The position numbers and the translations under genes are program-made. Positions 36,878-41,772 of a stretch of DNA of 41,772 nucleotides are shown piece after piece; within the stretch, counting starts at the first letter, position 1; every line of letters starts with the position of its first letter. Source of the stretch: Cognatilysobacter segetis (GTDB taxonomy: Bacteria; Pseudomonadota; Gammaproteobacteria; Xanthomonadales; Xanthomonadaceae). Below the pieces are notes generated by a model. The model made no database searches. It saw only the letters and a list, made by a program, of their open reading frames with translations, and was not told where the DNA came from. Location of the stretch: assembly GCF_004359965.1 (NCBI RefSeq), contig NZ_SMRQ01000023.1, positions 1 to 41,772 of the forward strand, in the 5' to 3' direction.

Positions 36878-36906
36878 TTGCCGCCCACCGCACGCAGGCG
36901 TACGGT
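36878..36906 (+). promoter_or_regulatory. Candidate sigma-70 promoter for exbD-like gene
   Basis: TTGCCG and TACGGT are separated by 17 nt. A start point near 36913 leaves about 28 nt before the ATG, including a GGAGG ribosome binding site. Confidence 0.4.
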
Positions 36907-36940
36907 CGAGTCGGGCATTCCGCCCGCTGGAGGATCGACG

Positions 36941-37342
36941 ATGGCCGCATCCACCTACGCTCCCCGCCTGCAGACCGCCGCGATGGCCGACATGAACGTC
37001 ACGCCGCTGGTTGACGTGATGCTCGTGATGCTGGTGATCTTCATGATCACCGCGCCGGTCCTGACCGGCACGTTGCCGATGAACCTGCCGCAGGCGAATC
37101 CCGCGACGCCGCCGGCGCCGCCCGTGCAGATGCACCTGCGCGTCGACGCGAACGGCGGATTCGTGCTCGACGGTCGCGCCTTCGATGCGACCGCCCTGCG
37201 CGGCGTGCTCGCCGACACGGCGCGGCGGTCGCCCGATGCCGTGCTGCACGTCAGCGCCGCCGCCGACAGCGAATACCAAGGGTTCGCGACCGCGCTCGAC
37301 GCCGCCCGCGCGAGCGGGCTCGGCAACATCGCGCTCGACTGA
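36941..37342 (+). CDS. ExbD/TolR family protein (solitary)
   Basis: The 133-residue protein has a short cytosolic N-terminus and one membrane helix containing the protonatable Asp (NVTPLVDVMLVMLVIFMITAP). A periplasmic domain (about 60-133) follows, typical of ExbD/TolR. These proteins work with an ExbB/TolQ partner and TonB or TolA to transduce proton motive force. None of those partners is next to it; neighbours are the divergent sulfotransferase and the KaiC-like gene. GGAGG at 36929-36933 supports this start. Confidence 0.9.
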   Translation: MAASTYAPRLQTAAMADMNVTPLVDVMLVMLVIFMITAPVLTGTLPMNLPQANPATPPAPPVQMHLRVDANGGFVLDGRAFDATALRGVLADTARRSPDAVLHVSAAADSEYQGFATALDAARASGLGNIALD

Positions 37343-37412
37343 ACGGGAGCCCGGGGCACGACCGGATTCCTTGACACGGTCTTAACTCCGGCGTGCTCCC
37401 ATGACGCGATCG

Positions 37413-37438
37413 GGGGCCTCGCGAGGCCCCTTCGTTGT
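37413..37438 (+). terminator. Probable terminator after exbD-like gene
   Basis: GGGGCCTC and GAGGCCCC form an 8-bp perfect stem with a 2-nt centre (7 bp with a 4-nt loop). A weak T-rich tail (TTCGTTGT) follows. It separates exbD from the KaiC-like gene. Confidence 0.5.
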
Positions 37439-37455
37439 GGGGGATCGGACGTTAG

Positions 37456-38945
37456 ATGGCACGCAGTGACTATGTCGGACCGGCGCAGATGTCTACGGGC
37501 ATTGCCGGCCTCGATGCAATTCTGGGCGGCGGGTTCACGCCGGAGCGCCTGTACCTGATCGAAGGCGTTCCCGGCGCGGGCAAGACCACGCTCGCCATGC
37601 AGTTCCTGCTGGAAGGCGTACGCAACGGCGAATCGGTGCTGTACGTGACTCTCTCGGAAACGGAGCACGAGCTGCGCGAGATCGCCGCGTCGCACGGGTG
37701 GTCGCTCGACGGCGTGCACATCCACGAGCTCGCGCCGCCGCACGACAGCCTCGACCCCGACTCGCACTACACGATGTTCCATCCGTCCGAGGTCGAGCTC
37801 GGCGACACGACCAAGCGCATCCTCGACCAGGTGGAAAACCTGCGTCCCAGGCGCATGGTGTTCGACTCCCTCGCGGAACTGCGCCTGCTGGCCGGTTCGC
37901 CGCTGCGCTACCGGCGCCAGGTACTCGCCCTCAAGCAGTATTTCGTGGGCCAGCAGTGCACCGTGCTGCTGCTCGACGACTGTGGCACGACCGAGCACGG
38001 CCTGCACGTGCACACGCTGGTGCACGGCACCGTCTCGCTGCAGCAGTTGCATCCCGAATACGGCGGCGACCGCCGCCGGCTGCGCATCAGCAAGTTCCGC
38101 GGGCGCCGCTTCGCCAGTGGCTACCACGACTACCAGATCGAGACCGGCGGCCTCAGCGTCTACCCGCGCCTGATCGCCGCCAATTACCGGCGCGATATCC
38201 CGCAGCAGCCCGTGTCGACCGGCTCGCATGAACTCGACCTGCTGCTCGGCAACGGCCTCCACCGCGGCACCAGCACGCTGCTGATCGGCGCGGCCGGCAC
38301 CGGCAAGTCGACGATCGCGACGAGCTGCTGCATCGCGGCCGCCGAGCGCGGCGAGCGTGCCGCGATCTTCTCGTTCGACGAGTCGGTCAAGTCGCTGATC
38401 ACGCGCTCGCGCGGCATCGGGCTGCCCATCGACCGCCACCTGGACAGCGGCGCGATCGTCGTCGAGTCGGTCGACCCGGCCGAGCTGTCGCCCGGCGAGT
38501 TCGCCCATCGCCTCCGCCACGCGGTGGAGGAGGGCAACGTCACGACGGTGGTCATCGACAGCATCAACGGCTACCTGAGCGCGATGCAGGAAGACCGCTT
38601 CGTGCTGGTGCAACTGCACGAGCTGCTCGCCTTCCTCGGCCACCACGGCGTAGTGACGATCCTGATCAGCGCGCAGCAGGGCCTGATCGGGCAGATGCAG
38701 AACCCGCTCGACATCAGCTACCTCGCCGACTCGGTGGTGCTGCTGCGCTATTTCGAGTACGGCGGCGAAGTGCGGCAGGCCATCTCCGTCCTCAAGAAGC
38801 GCACCGGCGGGCACGAACACACCATTCGTCCGCTCTCCATCACGCCCGAAGGCGTGGTCATCGGCGAGCCGCTGCGGGAGTTCCGCGGCGTGCTCACCGG
38901 CGTGCCCTACGACCGCGACGAGGGTCCGGCCAAGCCGGTCTCCCG

Positions 38946-38949
<4 letters not shown>
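37456..38949 (+). CDS. KaiC-like double RecA-domain ATPase
   Basis: The 497-residue protein has two KaiC domains. The first has Walker A GVPGAGKTT (37-45) and the second GAAGTGKST (278-286), each with a Walker B (RMVFDSLAEL; TTVVIDSINGY). In the carboxylate pair after each Walker A, the first Glu of KaiC is replaced by Ser67 (LSET) in CI and Asp308 (FDES) in CII; the second Glu is kept (E68, E309). The region matching KaiC phosphosites S431/T432 is S421-Y422 (DISYLADSV). It probably forms a hexameric signalling ATPase that may autophosphorylate. It overlaps the downstream hybrid kinase by 4 nt. No kaiA or kaiB is present. No good ribosome binding site precedes the chosen ATG. Confidence 0.92.
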
Positions 38950-40589
<1,640 letters not shown>

Positions 40590-40590
40590 T

Positions 40591-40845
40591 TCAGCGGGCG
40601 GCTTCGGCGTCCGCGAGCGCGGCGCCGAGCGCTTCGCGCACCACGTCGATCACGTTCTTCGCCGCACCGTCGACCTCGGGCAGGTTCTCCAGCACGTCGC
40701 GGAACAGCTGCACGCGATCGATCGACGACTGCTTGGCGATCGCGTTGGTCGTCGCCAGCACCGCCACCGCGACCCCGACCGACATCTCGCCCAGAGCCTG
40801 TCCCACGGCCTGTGCCACGGCGTTCGCTACGTCGTTCTGTTCCAT
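40591..40845 (-). CDS. Small helical hypothetical protein (84 aa)
   Basis: The protein MEQNDVANAVAQAVGQALGEM onward is Ala/Val-rich with a mildly hydrophobic amphipathic centre (GVAVAVLATTNAIAK). It resembles RebB/R-body-like small proteins only superficially (the AVxxAVGQAxGEM opening); I do not claim membership. GGAGG lies 5 nt before the ATG at 40845. It converges on the hybrid kinase gene with 1 nt between stops. Confidence 0.7.
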   Translation of the reverse strand: MEQNDVANAVAQAVGQALGEMSVGVAVAVLATTNAIAKQSSIDRVQLFRDVLENLPEVDGAAKNVIDVVREALGAALADAEAAR

Positions 40846-40933
40846 GCCTGCCTCCATCGCGGACGATCCGCCCACGGGTGATACCGCGCGGCGCGGTGCG
40901 GGATCGTGACGGCGGCGAAGGAGGTCGCCGGCA

Positions 40934-41233
40934 TTACGGGAGACGCGAGTCCGCGAGCACGGGTGCCGTCGCCGGCACGGCGATCGTGCGCGGCGGTGCG
41001 GCCGGCTTGGCCGCATCGTGCGATGCCGGTGCGGCGTTCGTCGTTGCCTTGCTGGCGGCCGCCTGGGCCTGCGCCGCGCGCGTCAGCTCGCGGATCACGT
41101 CGCCGAACGGGCTGTGCGACTTGCGCGGGCTGGCCGGCGCGGCCGCCGGGTCGGCCTTCGCGGTCACGGCCTGCGCGTGCACGCATGCGGGCGCGAGGGC
41201 CAGCAGGGCGGCGGTGAACAGGATGCGATGCAT
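40934..41233 (-). CDS. Exported Ala-rich hypothetical protein
   Basis: The 99-residue precursor has a signal peptide (MHRILFTAALLALAPACVHA). A largely disordered Ala/Pro/Lys-rich mature part follows, with one ordered-looking helix (PFGDVIRELTRAAQAQAAAS). It is not a lipoprotein by motif, although a Cys sits near the cleavage region. GAGG lies upstream. No family recognised. Confidence 0.65.
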   Translation of the reverse strand: MHRILFTAALLALAPACVHAQAVTAKADPAAAPASPRKSHSPFGDVIRELTRAAQAQAAASKATTNAAPASHDAAKPAAPPRTIAVPATAPVLADSRLP

Positions 41234-41394
41234 GGCGGACCTCGGTGCGGCATTTACGGTGGCGCGAGGTTAGTGACGCGCAGCGACGCACACCGTGAAA
41301 ACCATTGGCCGGACGCTCGATGCGCGCCGACCGTAAAGGCACGGCTCATCGACGTCGTCGTCGCGTGAGCCGCTGTTCATGTGCGCCCGCAACG

Positions 41395-41420
41395 AAAAAG
41401 CCCGGCATTCGCCGGGCTTT
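41395..41420 (-). terminator. Intrinsic terminator of the M13 peptidase gene
   Basis: AGCCCGGC and GCCGGGCT form an 8-bp stem (10 with flanking A-T pairs) and an ATTC loop. On the minus strand a run of five T follows (A-run at 41395-41399). It lies directly after the peptidase stop. Confidence 0.85.
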
Positions 41421-41425
41421 CCGTA

Positions 41426-41772
41426 TCACCACACCTTCACCCGCTTGTCGGGCGCGAGGTACATCGCCTGTTCGGGCTTCACCGCGAACGCGTCGTACCA
41501 GGCGTCGATGTTGCGCACCGTCATCGCGCGATAGCGGCCCGGCGAATGCACGTCGGTGAGCACCGCGTTGCGCATCGCTGCGTCACGGTACTTGCCGCGC
41601 CAGGCCTGCGCGAAGCCGAGGAAGAAGCGCTGCTCGGGCGTGAAGCCCTCGAGCGTCTGCGCCGGCTTGCCCTGCTGCGACAGGCGATACGCATCGAGCG
41701 CCGTCGCCAGCCCGGCCACGTCGGCGATGTTCTCGCCGAGGTTGAGCTTGCCGTTGATCGACAGGTCCGGGA
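41426..41772 (-). CDS. M13 (neprilysin/PepO-type) metallopeptidase, C-terminal part
   Basis: About 115 C-terminal residues are visible; the N-terminal part and the HExxH motif lie beyond the right edge. DLSINGKLNLGENIADVAGL includes the GENxAD motif that provides the third zinc ligand (Glu) in M13 peptidases. FTPEQRFFLGFAQAWRGKYRD and SPGRYRAMTVRNIDAWYDAF are conserved family segments. The protein ends in VKVW, matching the CxVW-type C-terminus of neprilysins. Full members are about 650-700 residues, exported and zinc-dependent. The terminator follows 5 nt after the stop. Confidence 0.95.
   Translation of the reverse strand, partial: PDLSINGKLNLGENIADVAGLATALDAYRLSQQGKPAQTLEGFTPEQRFFLGFAQAWRGKYRDAAMRNAVLTDVHSPGRYRAMTVRNIDAWYDAFAVKPEQAMYLAPDKRVKVW

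Noticed and set aside
37371-37376. Consensus TTGACA as -35 of a KaiC operon promoter
   Set aside because: At 16-18 nt spacing the -10 would be TGCTCC or similar, which is not credible, and a terminator-like hairpin lies just downstream.
40591-40845. RebB/R-body component
   Set aside because: Only the Ala/Val-rich N-terminal pattern is reminiscent, and no other R-body genes are present, so a specific call is not supported.

Overview
The window is about 70% G+C, densely packed, and lacks any tRNA, rRNA, phage, insertion sequence or CRISPR array that I can see. The gene set (YaeQ, DUF2058, AcpH, an AcnD-SRPBCC-PrpF cluster, an M64 and an M13 metallopeptidase, an RcnB-like protein, a YafY/WYL regulator) fits a chromosomal segment of a gammaproteobacterium, most likely Lysobacteraceae/Xanthomonadaceae (Lysobacter or Luteimonas-like). 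That placement is inferred from gene content only.

Layout. 0-9.7 kb: mixed housekeeping and hypothetical genes on both strands: a GYD-domain protein cut by the left edge, DUF2058, a GH1-like glycosidase, a tiny disordered protein with a strong terminator, a membrane c-type cytochrome, a DedA/TVP38-like membrane protein, AcpH, a secreted M64 peptidase, a DUF5671 membrane protein coupled to a pseudopilin-like protein, YaeQ, a lipoprotein and a luciferase-like flavin monooxygenase. 9.7-19.2 kb (minus strand): short-chain acyl-CoA and signalling genes: a succinyl/propionyl-CoA:acetate-type CoA-transferase, cytochrome b561 under an exact FNR-type box, a 975-residue PAS-LOV-GGDEF-EAL blue-light/c-di-GMP protein, then prpF, an SRPBCC gene and acnD of the methylcitrate pathway (prpB and prpC are not in the window). 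19.4-25.2 kb (minus): an exported alpha/beta hydrolase, a FAS1 lipoprotein, an exported hypothetical, an ABC exporter, a small HExxH membrane protein and a lytic transglycosylase.

25.3-32.8 kb: an exported amidohydrolase, a small disordered protein, an RcnB-like His-rich protein, a lipoprotein, a LytS/LytTR-type two-component pair, a second His-rich exported protein, a PQQ-type sugar dehydrogenase and an orphan HicB-like protein. 32.8-36.9 kb (minus): WYL regulator, glutathione S-transferase, stand-alone receiver, GFA-type enzyme and a TPR-sulfotransferase. 36.9-41.8 kb: an orphan ExbD, a KaiC-like double ATPase translationally coupled to a hybrid histidine kinase, two small hypotheticals, and the C-terminal part of an M13 peptidase cut by the right edge.

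The most interesting content is: (i) the LOV-GGDEF-EAL protein, whose photochemical cysteine motif is intact but whose signal-relaying glutamine is a leucine; (ii) the KaiC-like/pseudoreceiver hybrid-kinase operon without KaiA or KaiB; (iii) a recurrent start signal in which a -10-like hexamer lies exactly 6 nt before the ATG in seven genes on both strands, pointing to leaderless mRNAs; (iv) a perfect 14-bp hairpin coded into the last codons of the CoA-transferase; (v) an FNR box at class II spacing before cytochrome b561; and (vi) a LytS-type kinase with an unassigned domain between membrane and catalytic parts, flanked by His-rich exported proteins.
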